A DNA stretch of 64,000 nt, from contig JAJHTX010000005.1 in NCBI GenBank assembly GCA_032164295.1, forward strand, positions 1,116,001 to 1,180,000, written 5' to 3'. Below, piece after piece: positions 21,355 to 31,520 of this stretch; position 1 is the first letter of the stretch; each line of letters opens with the position of its first letter. The stretch comes from Inonotus obliquus. Its lineage: Eukaryota; Basidiomycota; Agaricomycetes; Hymenochaetales; Hymenochaetaceae. The position numbers and the translations under genes are program-made. The notes under the pieces were generated by a model. That model made no database searches, was not told the origin of the DNA, and saw nothing but the letters and a program-made list of their open reading frames with translations.

Positions 21355-21557
21355 TCGTCGGGACAACTGGTCGACTTTCACAAGATTTCGTTTTGTCGCA
21401 CGTATTCCATGACTCATCGTCTGTATACTACCTTAGAGATTTGAAACACGATGACGCTGCACCTTACTACGAAATCTTGACCGACGTGATACCAACAGGA
21501 GAAGAGGAGGGGCTTACAGAGGATGATGTTGAGGCCTTTGAAGAAGCTTACTTCCGA
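21355..21557 (+). pseudogene. G2 pol N-terminus, truncated by B(d)
   Basis: The pol frame opens inside the end of gag (-1 frame) and runs through LSHVFHDSSSVYYLRDLKHDDAAPYYEILTDVIP to EEAYFR. At 21557 the element B(d) begins, before the protease active site. The same sequence continues intact in G4. Confidence 0.75.
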
Positions 21558-23278
21558 TGAATGTGCGAGAACGCGGCCGGTATTAGAAATACCGGATGAG
21601 GGGGGTACGATTTAGATGCGTTGGGAGGGCCGGTACGTGGCGGTACTAAGTCGTACAGTCACAGACAAGTCGTCAAGAGAGAATAGTAGGGCCTGGCTGG
21701 ATTGATGAGTACAGGAGACTATAGGTGACCGCTCAAGAGGAGAGGTATCAGGAGACGATCAATACCGAGACGAATCCGTCGATACCGAGTCGTCTGGTGT
21801 CCGGTATTACGGTAGAGAGAACGAAGCAGTAGAGGAAGCGAGCTGAGGAGGTGTTTTTGATAGGACTGGTCGTGAGACGAGAGACGAGGGCGACGAAGAC
21901 GAGAACGACGACTACCGGTATCGATACCGGTGACTACGAGACGAGACGAACGAACGGGGACTTGAACGGGATGAGCAAAACCCGGACCTTCACTCTGGAA
22001 GTTCCTCTCAGATTAGCTGGTTTGCTACAGTAGAACATGCAGGCTATAAATACCATAATACCGTAGCCATTTAAGATACCAAATGGGGGGTTTTTACAAG
22101 TCGAATCGTACCGTAATCCGGTACAAGAAATGGAACATAAGGTCGAATCGAATGTAAAATTACAATCAGGGGAAACATAAGATGATGAATGAATAAGAAG
22201 TTTTATCAGGGGGTAGCTAAGAATAGGGTGGGACGAGACAAGAACCCAATGAAAACTCACGACGAGCGATACCGAGGTAGGGCGGCGATACCGACGTCGA
22301 CCAGCGCTAAATTAAGGACGTGTCTCAAGCTACCGCATGGGCGCTCCTGGCGATGTCCCTGTCGTAGGAGAAGCACGTCATCCTGATTTACCTTTGTTCC
22401 GGTATCATGATCCGTGCGGCGTCAGTCTGGGCGTCTACCGATCGATCGGACGGCGTGCTCCGATGTAGACGTGTCGGTACAACCCAACCTTGGCAATGGG
22501 GTACTCTACCGTTCGGTACCAATCAGTACCCTGGGATCGTCCCTGAGCATCGCTCTAGCCCCTCGATATCGACCGGTACGCGTCGCCTGACTCGACTGGG
22601 CATTGCTTGGCTTCCCCTCCGAGTCGGATCGATGGCCTCCTCCGAGATCGAAGCAGCGTACGGTGGACTTGATTCATTTCCCAACCTTCCTCTCGACGTA
22701 GATCTCCGATGGCGTGGTCTCGACCTAGCACACGTAACGAACTCCGGTATCGGAGCGGACCATCGGTATCAACACCGGTATCGTCGGTATCGATGTATGG
22801 CGGTTCGGAAGGGCATACCGTCGGGCTTGGAACCTCGACCATGATCCAACTCTTCGCAGCAACGTATGGCAGACCGAGTGCAGCTTTGTGAGCCTTTTTC
22901 TATGGTATGGGCTGTCGAGGGCGTAGTATCGACTAGGTGTGGAGTATTAAGCGTCGGTATCAGGACGGGTGGACGGTACGGTATCGGTATCATCGGTATC
23001 GAAGTCTGGTGGTTCGGTACTATGATGGAAGACGGGCGTAGGGATTGGTGATTCGGTATTGGCGCAGAAGTGGACCAGTTCTCAATCGCTCTCAGCCTTG
23101 TCGAATCGCAGAAGCCTCGTACTTTGTTGGAACCGCAGGCGTAGATAGGACGGCAGAAGTACCGTGGTCCGAAGAGAAGTAAGAAGCGGTAGAATCGCAG
23201 AAGTATTGTTAATTGGAAGAAGCGGTAGAATCGCAGAATTAAGCCCATATCGATCGTAGCCTCCGGTATTACTCTTTA
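21558..23278 (-). mobile_element. Element B(d): chimeric copy joining G2 and G4
   Basis: 1721-bp copy with full-looking ends (TGAATGTGCG at left, CTCTTTA at right) but unequal flanks: CCGA on the left (G2 protease region), ACGC on the right (G4 integrase region). An ordinary insertion would show the same four bases on both sides, as B(a) and B(c) do. The copy is therefore best read as a crossover product of two B elements. The palindrome ACCGGTATCGATACCGGT is at 21914-21931. G4 pol reads 65 codons into it (to 23082). Confidence 0.8.
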
Positions 23279-26135
23279 ACGCGAATTCTGCAAGAGGAAG
23301 CCAGTCTACCCAATCCGATTGCCTGTGGTTGACGTATAGGCGGAGGTATTGTTCCAGTTCTTGATTGACTCGCTCCGTCTGTCCATCCGTTTGAGGGTGA
23401 TACGCAGTCGAGGGATTTCCCTGAATGTGTAGTAACTTGTACAGTTCCTTCATCATTTTTGCCTCGAATTGCGTTCCTCGATCATGGATGATCTTTCGCG
23501 GTAACCCGTGAAGTCTGAAGACATGATCGCGATAGATCCTTGCCATCCCTTCTGAAGTTAACTTCGTAGTTGTCGGGATTGCATGCATCTGTTTACTGAA
23601 CCGATCAACTATAACGCAGATTGCATTATGTCCGCTTGACTCGGGTAGTTCACCTATCAGGTCCACCGTAACCACTTGCCAAGGCGCCTCAGGTATCTCG
23701 TTCGGATGTAGGACCCGTCGTTTCGCTGTTCTGACTGCCTTTGTCCGTTGGCACTTGTCACATCCTCGCACGTAATTCCTGACGTCTGCAAACATTGTTG
23801 GCCACCAGAAATCACGCCTGACCAGTTCCACCGTTTTTGACGAACCCGGATGCCCTGCCCACGGCGAGTCATGACAGACCTGAAAGACTTTGTCTCGCAT
23901 TTCATCTGGCACAAAGATCCTTCCATCCTTCTGTAGAAGACCACCTTCCTCCGTTGCCCCCTTCGGTATCTTCTCCTTCTCCAAGCTTCCTTGCGCTTCC
24001 CTGATCTTATCTCGTAGTGCCGTCAGATCTCCAGTAAGGGCTCGAACTAGCCATTCATCCTTGATAAAGACGATGTCCTTGTTGTCTTCTTTGCCCTCAT
24101 TGAACCCTGCCCGCCGTGATAGCAAATCAGCCTTTCCCATTGACGTCCCAGGCTTGTGTACCAGTACAAAGTCGAATTCCGCCAGTTCAGTTCTCCAGCG
24201 TGCTTGACGGTAGTTGAGCTTGTGCGCTTCCTTAAAATACATGAGGTTCAGGTGGTCTGACCAGACCTCGAAGTGGTGTTTAGCGCCCAAGAGATATTGT
24301 CGCCAGTCACGAAGTGCTTCGACAATTGCCAGCATCTCTTTGTCGTATATCTCGTAGTTCCTTTCAGCGTCGTGAAGTGCAGACGATCGATATGCTACTG
24401 GTTTCCATTTTCCATCCTCCTGTTGCTGTAGTAGGACTGCGCCTGTCGCATAGTTTGACGAATCGGCTTCTACTCGATATGGCTGATCATGGTTCGGTAT
24501 CGCTAATACGGGCGGGCTACATAAGCGCTCCTTTAATCCTTCAAACGCCTCTTGTTGTTCCTTTCCCCATCTCCATTCAGCTTTACCGGTCAGAGACGTC
24601 AGAGGTTTAACGATTTGACTATAGTCCTTGACAAAACGTCGTAACCAGTTCCCAAAACCCAGCACCTTCTGCAATTCTGTCACATTTCTCGGCACTGGCC
24701 AGTCTCGAACTGCCTCACTCTTCTTCAGGTCCACCTTAAGCTCTCCTTGACCTATGACATGTCCTAGGTATTTGACTTGGTCCACCTCGAATTCACACTT
24801 CTGCGGCTTCAGGAACAGGCGGTTATCGCGAAGTCTCTGGAATACCTCTCGTACTAGCTGGCGATGTTCGTCGATATGGGAGGAGAAGATGAGTATGTCG
24901 TCGAGGTAAACGATGATCTTGCCCTCATGTATCAAATCTCTGAAGATGTCGTTCATGAATCCTTGGAAGGTAGCTGGGGCGTTAGTTAAACCGAAGAACA
25001 TGACCGTTGGTTCGAACAACCCCAGGTTTGTCCTGAAAGCCGCTTTCCATTCATCCCCTTCTCTAATACGTATGTTGTAGTATCCCCAACGTACGTCTAG
25101 CTTGGTGAAGATCTTCGCATCCTTGACCTTGTCTACCAGTTCCTGAATGAGCGGGAGAGGGTATTTGTTCTTAACTGTTCCCTCGTTGAGCTTCCGGTAG
25201 TCTTGGATTGCTCGAAGTGAGCCGTCTTCCTTCTTGATGAAAAAGAAAGGCGACGCCATGGGTGACTTTGACTCTCGGATTCGTCCTGATGCCAAGTTCT
25301 CCTCGATAAAGCCTTTCAATACTTCCTGCTCCTTCGGGTTGAGGGGATAGACCTTGCAGTCGTTAGGTTTGAAGTCCGGTTTCAGATCGATTGCATGATC
25401 CCAGACGCGATGTTCAGGAAGGTTCTCGAAGCTTTCTTCACTAAACACGTCTTCAAAATCATTGAGGTATATCGGCCAGTCTCGATTCGACTTGATAGCA
25501 CGATTATGCACTATTGTCGTTGCTTCAGGATTTGGATCTTGTCGGCAATCTGTAGGACATCGTGTGAACTCGATCTTCCCTGTAGTCCAGTCTATCTCCG
25601 GGTTATGCTTCGTGAGCCAGTCATGTCCCAGGAAGACATCGCAGTGAGCCAGACGGGTGATAGCTAAACGGATGGTTTCAATGTGTTGTCCAAAAACCAT
25701 CTCCAACTCGACATAATGCGTCATCATTCCTCCTTCATTGAGAGTTCCGTCAGCATTAAACACCATCATAGGTCGTATGTAGCGAGTTCGGGGTATATCG
25801 TGCTTGAGTACGAAGTCCACATCAATACACGATCCGGTACATCCAGAGTCAACCAGGGCTCGGGCCTTTTCCAAGAAGTCTCCTGTATATCTCGGTAGGT
25901 CGACAGTACAGAGGATCACTTGTATCTCCAACTGGCGCCCATTGGATCCTCGTATAAACCGTGGGTGCGCTCGGAAGTAAGCTTCTTCAAAGGCCTCAAC
26001 ATCATCCTCTGTAAGCCCCTCCTCTTCTCCTGTTGGTATCACGTCGGTCAAGATTTCGTAGTAAGGTGCAGCGTCATCGTGTTTCAAATCTCTAAGGTAG
26101 TATACAGACGATGAGTCATGGAATACGTGCGACAA
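23082..26135 (-). CDS. G4 pol polyprotein: protease, RT, RNase H, integrase (3' truncated)
   Basis: Uninterrupted frame of just over 1000 codons. It lacks an ATG at its 5' end; it opens in the -1 frame within the end of gag, so it is probably expressed by frameshifting. Domains in order: aspartic protease with ALVDSGCTGSCID (near 25840); RT with FTKLDVRWGYYNI, AFRTNLGLFEPTVMFFGL and active site YLDDILIF (near 24900); RNase H with ADSSNYATGAVLL and YDKEMLAIVEAL; integrase zinc-binding HDSPWAGHPGSSKT/CDKCQR (near 23760); and catalytic VTVDLIGELPES, HDRGTQFEAK and HPQTDGQTERVNQE. After WLPLAEFA (23283) the frame runs into B(d), adding about 65 foreign residues. The loss of the chromodomain and 3' LTR makes the element immobile on its own. 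Confidence 0.88.
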   Translation of the reverse strand: MSHVFHDSSSVYYLRDLKHDDAAPYYEILTDVIPTGEEEGLTEDDVEAFEEAYFRAHPRFIRGSNGRQLEIQVILCTVDLPRYTGDFLEKARALVDSGCTGSCIDVDFVLKHDIPRTRYIRPMMVFNADGTLNEGGMMTHYVELEMVFGQHIETIRLAITRLAHCDVFLGHDWLTKHNPEIDWTTGKIEFTRCPTDCRQDPNPEATTIVHNRAIKSNRDWPIYLNDFEDVFSEESFENLPEHRVWDHAIDLKPDFKPNDCKVYPLNPKEQEVLKGFIEENLASGRIRESKSPMASPFFFIKKEDGSLRAIQDYRKLNEGTVKNKYPLPLIQELVDKVKDAKIFTKLDVRWGYYNIRIREGDEWKAAFRTNLGLFEPTVMFFGLTNAPATFQGFMNDIFRDLIHEGKIIVYLDDILIFSSHIDEHRQLVREVFQRLRDNRLFLKPQKCEFEVDQVKYLGHVIGQGELKVDLKKSEAVRDWPVPRNVTELQKVLGFGNWLRRFVKDYSQIVKPLTSLTGKAEWRWGKEQQEAFEGLKERLCSPPVLAIPNHDQPYRVEADSSNYATGAVLLQQQEDGKWKPVAYRSSALHDAERNYEIYDKEMLAIVEALRDWRQYLLGAKHHFEVWSDHLNLMYFKEAHKLNYRQARWRTELAEFDFVLVHKPGTSMGKADLLSRRAGFNEGKEDNKDIVFIKDEWLVRALTGDLTALRDKIREAQGSLEKEKIPKGATEEGGLLQKDGRIFVPDEMRDKVFQVCHDSPWAGHPGSSKTVELVRRDFWWPTMFADVRNYVRGCDKCQRTKAVRTAKRRVLHPNEIPEAPWQVVTVDLIGELPESSGHNAICVIVDRFSKQMHAIPTTTKLTSEGMARIYRDHVFRLHGLPRKIIHDRGTQFEAKMMKELYKLLHIQGNPSTAYHPQTDGQTERVNQELEQYLRLYVNHRQSDWVDWLPLAEFALKSNTGGYDRYGLNSAILPLLPINNTSAILPLLTSLRTTVLLPSYLRLRFQQSTRLLRFDKAESD

Positions 26136-26173
26136 AACGAAATCTTGTGAAAGTCGACCAGTTGTCCCGACGA

Positions 26174-27487
26174 CTACTCCTGGTCCTTGACAAAATCCTC
26201 CTCTCCCCTTTCTTCATCCATCAACCCCTCTACTTGTGTAGCTCGCAGCTCCTCGGGTCCTCCGTCGACCGCTTGGAAGTCACGTTCCTTCAGCTCTCCT
26301 AGTGCGTCTGCAAAGGCCCTGCGGGTCTCCGGGTCCCATGCCCTAATCACCTCTCGTACTATCTGCCCCTTACTAGGACAACTAGCCATGAGATACGACG
26401 GCGATCCACAGGTCCAGCATTTGTAACTTCGTCTGGCCCTGTCGATGTCCATTGGGATTCCGGCTCCTGGATGGACTCCTGCCCCTACTCCTTGATGATC
26501 GCGCTGAGGGGGAGGTACCTGTGGCCGATGCTGCTGAGGTTGCGGAGCTTGCTGGACTTGAGGCGGGTTCTTGGTCTGTGTCTGGGTTGGCCAGTTTGTG
26601 CGTGGAGGGCCTGACCTTGTCGCCGTTACTTGACGAAGCTGTTGTTCGATTCTGTCCACATCAATAGCCTTCGCCTTCCAGCCATCATAGGTGGTAGGGA
26701 CGGTGGCTGAGCGCATGACTCCCTTGACGACCTCGAGGTTCAACGCCCACTTCAATCGGTCGATGAGGATGTCGTTGTGTAGTGCATCTGTAAGACCAGC
26801 TGCCTGACGTCTGATGTCGAACTCGACGAAGAACTCGTCTGCGGTCTTCTTCCCTTGAGTTAGGCGTCGAAGTTCCGCCATCGCCTTCTCTTTCTTGTTT
26901 GGATCATCAAACGACTTGTCTAGAGCCGTTTGAAAGGCTGCCCAGGTGTCCGGGATACCTGCCGCTTGGTTCGCATCTACGTAGTTCTGCGCCCACGTTC
27001 CAGCAGCTCCGCCTTTCATGTAAGACAAGACAAAGAGTATCTTGCTCTTGCCTGTTGGGAACGACCTGGGGTCCGACTCAAAGCACAGGGTATATTCGCG
27101 CTTGAAGTCCTTGTAGTCGCTGCCATTGAACTCGCTTGGTTCCTTCGCACGAGTCTTGGGGGATGGGGCGGGCGGTGCTGGCGGTTGTTGTACTTGTCCT
27201 AGAGCAGCCGCAAACATCTGCGCGAACTGCTGCATCTGAGTCTGATTGAACCCTTGCGCCATCAGTGGACTTGGTGCTCGGGGAGGAACTGGAGGTGGTA
27301 TTGGTTGTTGTCCTTGTCCTCCAGACATTCGTAGTACAGGAGTCTCTAGAGATGATACGTCTGAGTCGCTCCTTGACGTTGGAGTAGGGGACGGAGGCGA
27401 CGTAGGCTGAGTCTGAACAAATAACTCGTCTACGTCTCTCTCCACGGCGTCTAGTATTAAAGCACGTCGGCGATGAGTTCTCGACAA
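26174..27487 (-). CDS. Gag of Gypsy element G4
   Basis: Identical at protein level to the 437-codon Gag of G2 (20041-21354), including the Tyr in place of His in the zinc knuckle (CWTCGSPSYLMASC) and the ACG where G3 has the start ATG. Role: capsid assembly and RNA packaging of the retrotransposon particle, by family. Ends DFVKDQE and a stop at 26174, overlapping the pol frame by about 50 nt. Confidence 0.85.
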   Translation of the reverse strand: MSRTHRRRALILDAVERDVDELFVQTQPTSPPSPTPTSRSDSDVSSLETPVLRMSGGQGQQPIPPPVPPRAPSPLMAQGFNQTQMQQFAQMFAAALGQVQQPPAPPAPSPKTRAKEPSEFNGSDYKDFKREYTLCFESDPRSFPTGKSKILFVLSYMKGGAAGTWAQNYVDANQAAGIPDTWAAFQTALDKSFDDPNKKEKAMAELRRLTQGKKTADEFFVEFDIRRQAAGLTDALHNDILIDRLKWALNLEVVKGVMRSATVPTTYDGWKAKAIDVDRIEQQLRQVTATRSGPPRTNWPTQTQTKNPPQVQQAPQPQQHRPQVPPPQRDHQGVGAGVHPGAGIPMDIDRARRSYKCWTCGSPSYLMASCPSKGQIVREVIRAWDPETRRAFADALGELKERDFQAVDGGPEELRATQVEGLMDEERGEEDFVKDQE

Positions 27488-27490
27488 CGT

Positions 27491-27736
27491 TTAACGACGA
27501 GGAGGGGGTACAGGTAAGGGATCTAGGCGCTGACGCAGGTTGTTCGGCAATCCGTCCGTAAGCCTTATGACAACGCGGAAGATCCAGGCAGGGAAAACAA
27601 TAGAGAACCCCGGGGCACTATGAACGTGTGGGAACTCCTTGGTGTAGATGACGTTCCCTCGGCACCAGATGGTAACGATAAGCGCCACGGTGACTTTGGG
27701 TAAAGAGTTGTGACTGATCGGGAATACACGGAAACT
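27491..27736 (-). CDS. Conserved AUG-less frame upstream of gag (G4)
   Basis: Mirror copy of the 19792-20037 frame, with identical coding content: VALIVTIWCRGN, FSIVFPAWIFRVVIRL and PVPPPRR, then TAA. It contributes no independent conservation evidence because the arms are near identical. The comparison with G1 (34030-34368) is the informative one. Confidence 0.4.
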   Translation of the reverse strand, partial: SFRVFPISHNSLPKVTVALIVTIWCRGNVIYTKEFPHVHSAPGFSIVFPAWIFRVVIRLTDGLPNNLRQRLDPLPVPPPRR

Positions 27737-27903
27737 TTAACAGTCTCCGGGCCGGTTGTTGTTGTCTCGGTAAAAACCGGGTTGGTGAAAACTCGTGTTC
27801 GTTGGGAGTTACTCAACGTCAACGGGAGACCACAGGAGGGAACAGCAAGGACTGGGAAACTCAGAGGTCGCTGAACGGTCCTGGTACGTAGGTCTCACTA
27901 TTA

Positions 27904-28344
27904 TGTTATGCGAAACGACGGGTTCGGGGGTACTCGAACGGAGTCGGGGTCTCTCACACCAGAGCTTAGGGTACGCTGCCTCAAACGTCGAAGACTTGTA
28001 CAGCGACGGAGACGATCACGCAGGCTAAGGGATGGTGGTGGTAAGAAGATATATTTAAGTTAGTACAACCAATGAGTAAATACCTAAGGGATGGTGGTGG
28101 TAAGAAGAATAGTGAGACGAGGTACAAATGAGTCAGACTATCTACTTATATACACACCAGACGTGGGAAGGTATTACTCTAAGAAGAATATTAGTAAGGG
28201 TGGGAATAGAATATTACGGAACGTTCCGGTAAAGAGCGACTAAGCAAGATGAATAATAAGAATGAGTAAGCATGAACGGAAAAAGGAATATGACCAATGA
28301 AGAATTAAGTAAGCGAAAGTAAAGGGAAAGTTCAAGTCCTAACA
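27904..28344 (-). repeat. 5' LTR of G4
   Basis: 441-bp LTR, mirror of 19184-19624 with one mismatch noticed. TATA box at 28146-28152 and predicted RNA start at 28108-28118 on the minus strand. The right flank AGGGG is B(e) sequence, so G4 inserted into a B element. The matching left duplication was lost with the 3' half. Confidence 0.85.
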
Positions 28345-29439
28345 AGGGGGTAGCTAAGAATAGGGTGGGACGAGACAAGAACCCAATGAAAACTCACGAT
28401 GAGTGATACCGAGGTAGGGCGGCAGTACCGATGTCGACCAGCGCTAAAATAAGGACGTGTCTCAAGCTACCGCATGGGCGCTCCTGGCGATGTCCCTGTC
28501 GTCTCCTTAGCAGGAGAAGCACGTCATCCTGATTTATCTTTGTTCCGGTATCATGATCCGTGTGGCGTCAGTCTGGGCGTCTACCGATCGATCGGACGGC
28601 GTGCTCGTGTCGGTACAACCCAACCTTGGCAATGGAGTACTCTACCGCTCGGTACCAATCAGTACCCTGGGATCGTCCCTGAGCATCAATGAGATCGCTC
28701 GAGCCCCTCGATATCGATCGGTACGTGTCGCCTGACTCGACTGGGCATTGCTTGGCTTCCCCTCCAAGTCGGATTGATGGCCTCCTCCGAGATTGAAGCA
28801 GCGTACGGCGGACTTGATTCATTTCCCAACCTTCCTCTCGACGTAGATCTCCGAGGGCGTGGTCTCGACCTAGTACACGTACGAACTCCGGTACAGGAGT
28901 GGACCATCGGTATCAACACTGGTATCGTCGGTATCGATGCATGGCAGTTCAGAAGGGCATACCGTCGGACTTGGAGCTTCAACCATGATCCAACTCTTCG
29001 CAGCAACGTATGGCAGACCGATTGCAGCTTTGTGAGCCTTTCCCTCTAGTATGGGCCGTCGAGGGCGTAGTATCGACTAGACGTGGACTATTAAGCGTTG
29101 GTATCAGGATGGGTGGGCGGCATGGTATCGGTATCATCGGTATCGAAGTCTGGTGGTTCGGTACTGTGATGGAAGACGGGCGTAGGGATTGGTGATTCGG
29201 TATTGGCACAGAAGTCTGGCTAAACGTATGTAGGACCAGTTCTCAATCGTTCTTAGCCTTGTCGAATCGCAGAAGCCTCGTACTTTGTTAGAACCACAGG
29301 CGTAGATAGGACGGCAGAAGTACCGTGGTCCGAAGAGAAGTAAGAAGCGGTAGAATCACAGAAGTATTGTTAATTGGAAGAAGCGGTAGAATCACAGAAT
29401 TAAGCCCATATCGATTGTAGCCTCCGGTATTACTCTTTA
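28345..29439 (-). mobile_element. Element B(e): right part of a B copy in G1 pol
   Basis: Equivalent to 7201-8280 of B(a); the first 650 bp are missing, cut exactly at the G4 LTR. The right edge CTCTTTA is followed by ACGA (29440-29443), the presumed target duplication, inside G1 RT. The left part was presumably beyond the lost 3' LTR of G4. Confidence 0.8.
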
Positions 29440-30706
29440 ACGAACACTTCTTATATCGCAGATAGAGTTTGTGCTGTCTTAGTACCTGAAGGACCTTCTG
29501 CACCAAGGCGTCATGATGATCTTGGTCTTCTGCAAATATGAGAATGTCGTCTAAGTATATGACAACATTTCCTTCATTAACTAATTCTCAGAAGATCTCG
29601 TTCATGAATCCTTGGAAAGAAGCAGGCAAGTTCATAAGTCCGAAGAACATCACCGTAGGTTTGAATAGTCCTCTATTGGTCCTGAAAGCAGCCTTCCATT
29701 TGTCACCCTCCTTGATGCGTATGTTGTTGTATCCCCAACGTACATCAAGCTTGGTAAAGTGTTTGGCATGGTATGTAGCATCTATAAGTTCCTGTATCAG
29801 AGAAAGCGGGTATTTGTTTTTGACTGTAGCTTCATTTAGCTTCCAATAATCTTGAACAGGTCTCAGTTTCCCATCTTTTTTCTTGATAAAGAAGAAGGGA
29901 GATGCCATTGGGGATTTCGAGGGGCGAATGCAGCCATTACGGAGGTTTTCTTCAAGAAACTCATCTAGTGCTAGTTGCTCATTTCGGGTTAGTGGGTAGA
30001 TCTTGCAATCAGTGGGTTTGAACCCTGGTGTGAGCTCGATAGCGTGATCCCATGAGCAACGTTCCAGTAGTTGATCAAATTCCTCTGCACTGAACACGTC
30101 TTCAAATTCTTTAACAAAAGGCAAGTTTATAGTGGCAGAGTCAACCTGACGAGTTTCGTGGTACCATGTGAAGAATATCCTGTCCGTTTCTTCCAGTTTC
30201 TCTGTTGGTAGCGGTTCTTCATCATCATCCTTATCAATGTCTTTCTGGTGATGGATATACCCACAGCTTTCAGGACAGCGATCAAAAGTGATTGACTGAT
30301 TCTGCCAGTCAATGCTGGGGTTATATAACTTTAACCATTCATATCCAATAAAGACATTGGTCTTGCCTAGATCAGTGACTGCAAAATCGATGAGCTCCGA
30401 ATGGTCTTTAACAGTCATACACATCCTGACAAAACTAGTGATTGCGTCTGACTTGTTCAGTGTTCCATCAGCATTGTAAACAGGAATCGGTAACGGTGTT
30501 TTTTGCGTCTCAATTCCATGTTCTTTAACAAATGCTTGACTTATGCAGGAGCCAGTACAACCACTGTCTAATAGGGCTGAGATTCGAACCTGGATTCTAT
30601 TGTCCATAGTTCGAAGCATTACAGGAACGGTAAGTTGCTGCCCCTGACTGCCTCGAACAAATCGTTTAGATGCAGCTAATTGCTGCACTGCTGCTTCAGC
30701 TTCCAC
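29440..30706 (-). pseudogene. G1 pol: protease and N-terminal reverse transcriptase
   Basis: Minus-strand frame. The protease active site LLDSGCTGSCIS lies near 30570. RT runs down from WDHAIELTPGFKPTDCKIYPL through SPMASPFFFIKKKDGKLRPVQDY and FTKLDVRWGYNNI to FQGFMNEIF, where TGA follows at 29588-29590. The continuing sequence still reads NVVIYLDDILIFA (YLDD active site, near 29550) and ends YLRYKKC at B(e). It is about 60% similar by eye to G4, so G1 is a different family. The rest of RT and RNase H is absent from the window. Confidence 0.85.
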
Positions 30707-30790
30707 AGGGCTTAGTTTTCAAAGGTTCTGCACAAGTCCTTCATTTATTTTACTGTGCCTCTGTTTTTGCATCTACAGCTTTAGGACTGT

Positions 30791-31249
30791 CTAGGCCTCG
30801 CTCAATGAGTCTTCTCTGATTCGCCTCACTACCCAAGGGGCAGTATGTGGTTTAAGTAATGAATCTCTACTGTATCGAGTGGGACCCTTCCGGCAGGATT
30901 CATTTTTCGCGGTTTTCAGTTTGGGCTTTCGGCTTGAAGAAAGAGAAGAAAGAGAATAAGAAGAAGGGTTAAAAGAAACTTTGTTACATTCAGGGTCCAG
31001 ACCAGATCCATAGTATTCTTCTACACAGGGGCATAAGTCTGAGATTTGGTACTGCCTGCAGCCATTACAATAATCCGATTTATTATCACTATCTACACTA
31101 GATAAGGTTTTTTTTTTAGGTTTGGGGGTTTTTGGTTGTTTTGGGGGTGGTTTTTCTATGCTATTTTGTATCCTACGAGTGCCTGTTCGAGAAAAAGTGC
31201 CCATTAAATAAATCAAGCCCAAACTTATCCCAGTCAATGCCGCGATCAC
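30791..31249 (-). CDS. G1 gag-pol junction frame, Lys/Pro- and Ser-rich
   Basis: Open frame of about 150 codons between the zinc-knuckle end of gag and the protease. It has a hydrophobic start, a Lys/Pro-rich stretch and a small Cys cluster (YCNGCRQY and LCPC) at 31080-31020. No domain is recognised. It probably belongs to the 5' part of G1 pol, overlapping gag as in G3/G4, and is separated from the protease by a stop at 30791. Existence as a real coding segment is inferred from position only. Confidence 0.4.
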   Translation of the reverse strand: MIAALTGISLGLIYLMGTFSRTGTRRIQNSIEKPPPKQPKTPKPKKKTLSSVDSDNKSDYCNGCRQYQISDLCPCVEEYYGSGLDPECNKVSFNPSSYSLSSLSSSRKPKLKTAKNESCRKGPTRYSRDSLLKPHTAPWVVRRIREDSLSEA

Positions 31250-31520
31250 TGCTGGGACACTGCAAAATCCTCCTGTTGGTTGAACACCTCTTCATCTTCG
31301 GACACGTCATCTTCTTTGACGTGGTTAAGGGCGTTCACCCAATCCTGTCTTTCATCCATCGTCATTTGCCGAATGGACGCACAAATTTGCTTCACTCATT
31401 TGGGACAGTTGGCTTTGATGTGGCCGAGTTCTCCACAGTAATAGCAATGTCCCTCGCGGCGTGCTTGATCCATCTCCATAGGCTGTCCCCTTCCTCCGAA
31501 CGTGACACCTGTTGCATCGC
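31250..31520 (-). pseudogene. G1 gag C-terminus with CCHC zinc knuckle
   Basis: After element A2 the gag frame resumes (ATGVTFGGRGQPMEMDQARR) and encodes a canonical zinc knuckle CYYCGELGHIKANC near 31450-31410, followed by a stop. The acidic tail (EDDVSEDEEVFNQQEDF) lies at 31320-31270. Joins 32828 when A2 and one TCGC are removed. Confidence 0.75.

Larger units (their letters stand above)
19184..21557 (+). mobile_element. G2: 5' half of a Ty3/Gypsy element, left palindrome arm
   Basis: LTR, leader, gag and the first codons of pol in + orientation, cut at 21557 by element B(d). Each position p pairs with 47528-p in G4 over 2374 bp without an indel; the gag proteins are identical. One mismatch was noticed, T at 19300 against G at 28228, inside a CCGG/CTGG word. 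The rest of pol and the 3' LTR are missing. Confidence 0.9.
23279..28344 (-). mobile_element. G4: Ty3/Gypsy chromovirus lacking its 3' end
   Basis: Minus-strand element with 5' LTR (28344-27904), leader, gag, and pol open from protease through RT, RNase H and most of the integrase. The integrase C-terminus, chromodomain and 3' LTR are missing beyond B(d). Its right part (25971-28344) is the mirror arm of G2. It sits inside B(e), whose sequence resumes at 28345. It is the best-preserved Gypsy copy in the window. Confidence 0.9.

Noticed and set aside
21558..23278. B(d) as an ordinary insertion
   Set aside because: Its flanks (CCGA, ACGC) differ and derive from different places and orientations of the Gypsy sequence, unlike B(a) and B(c).
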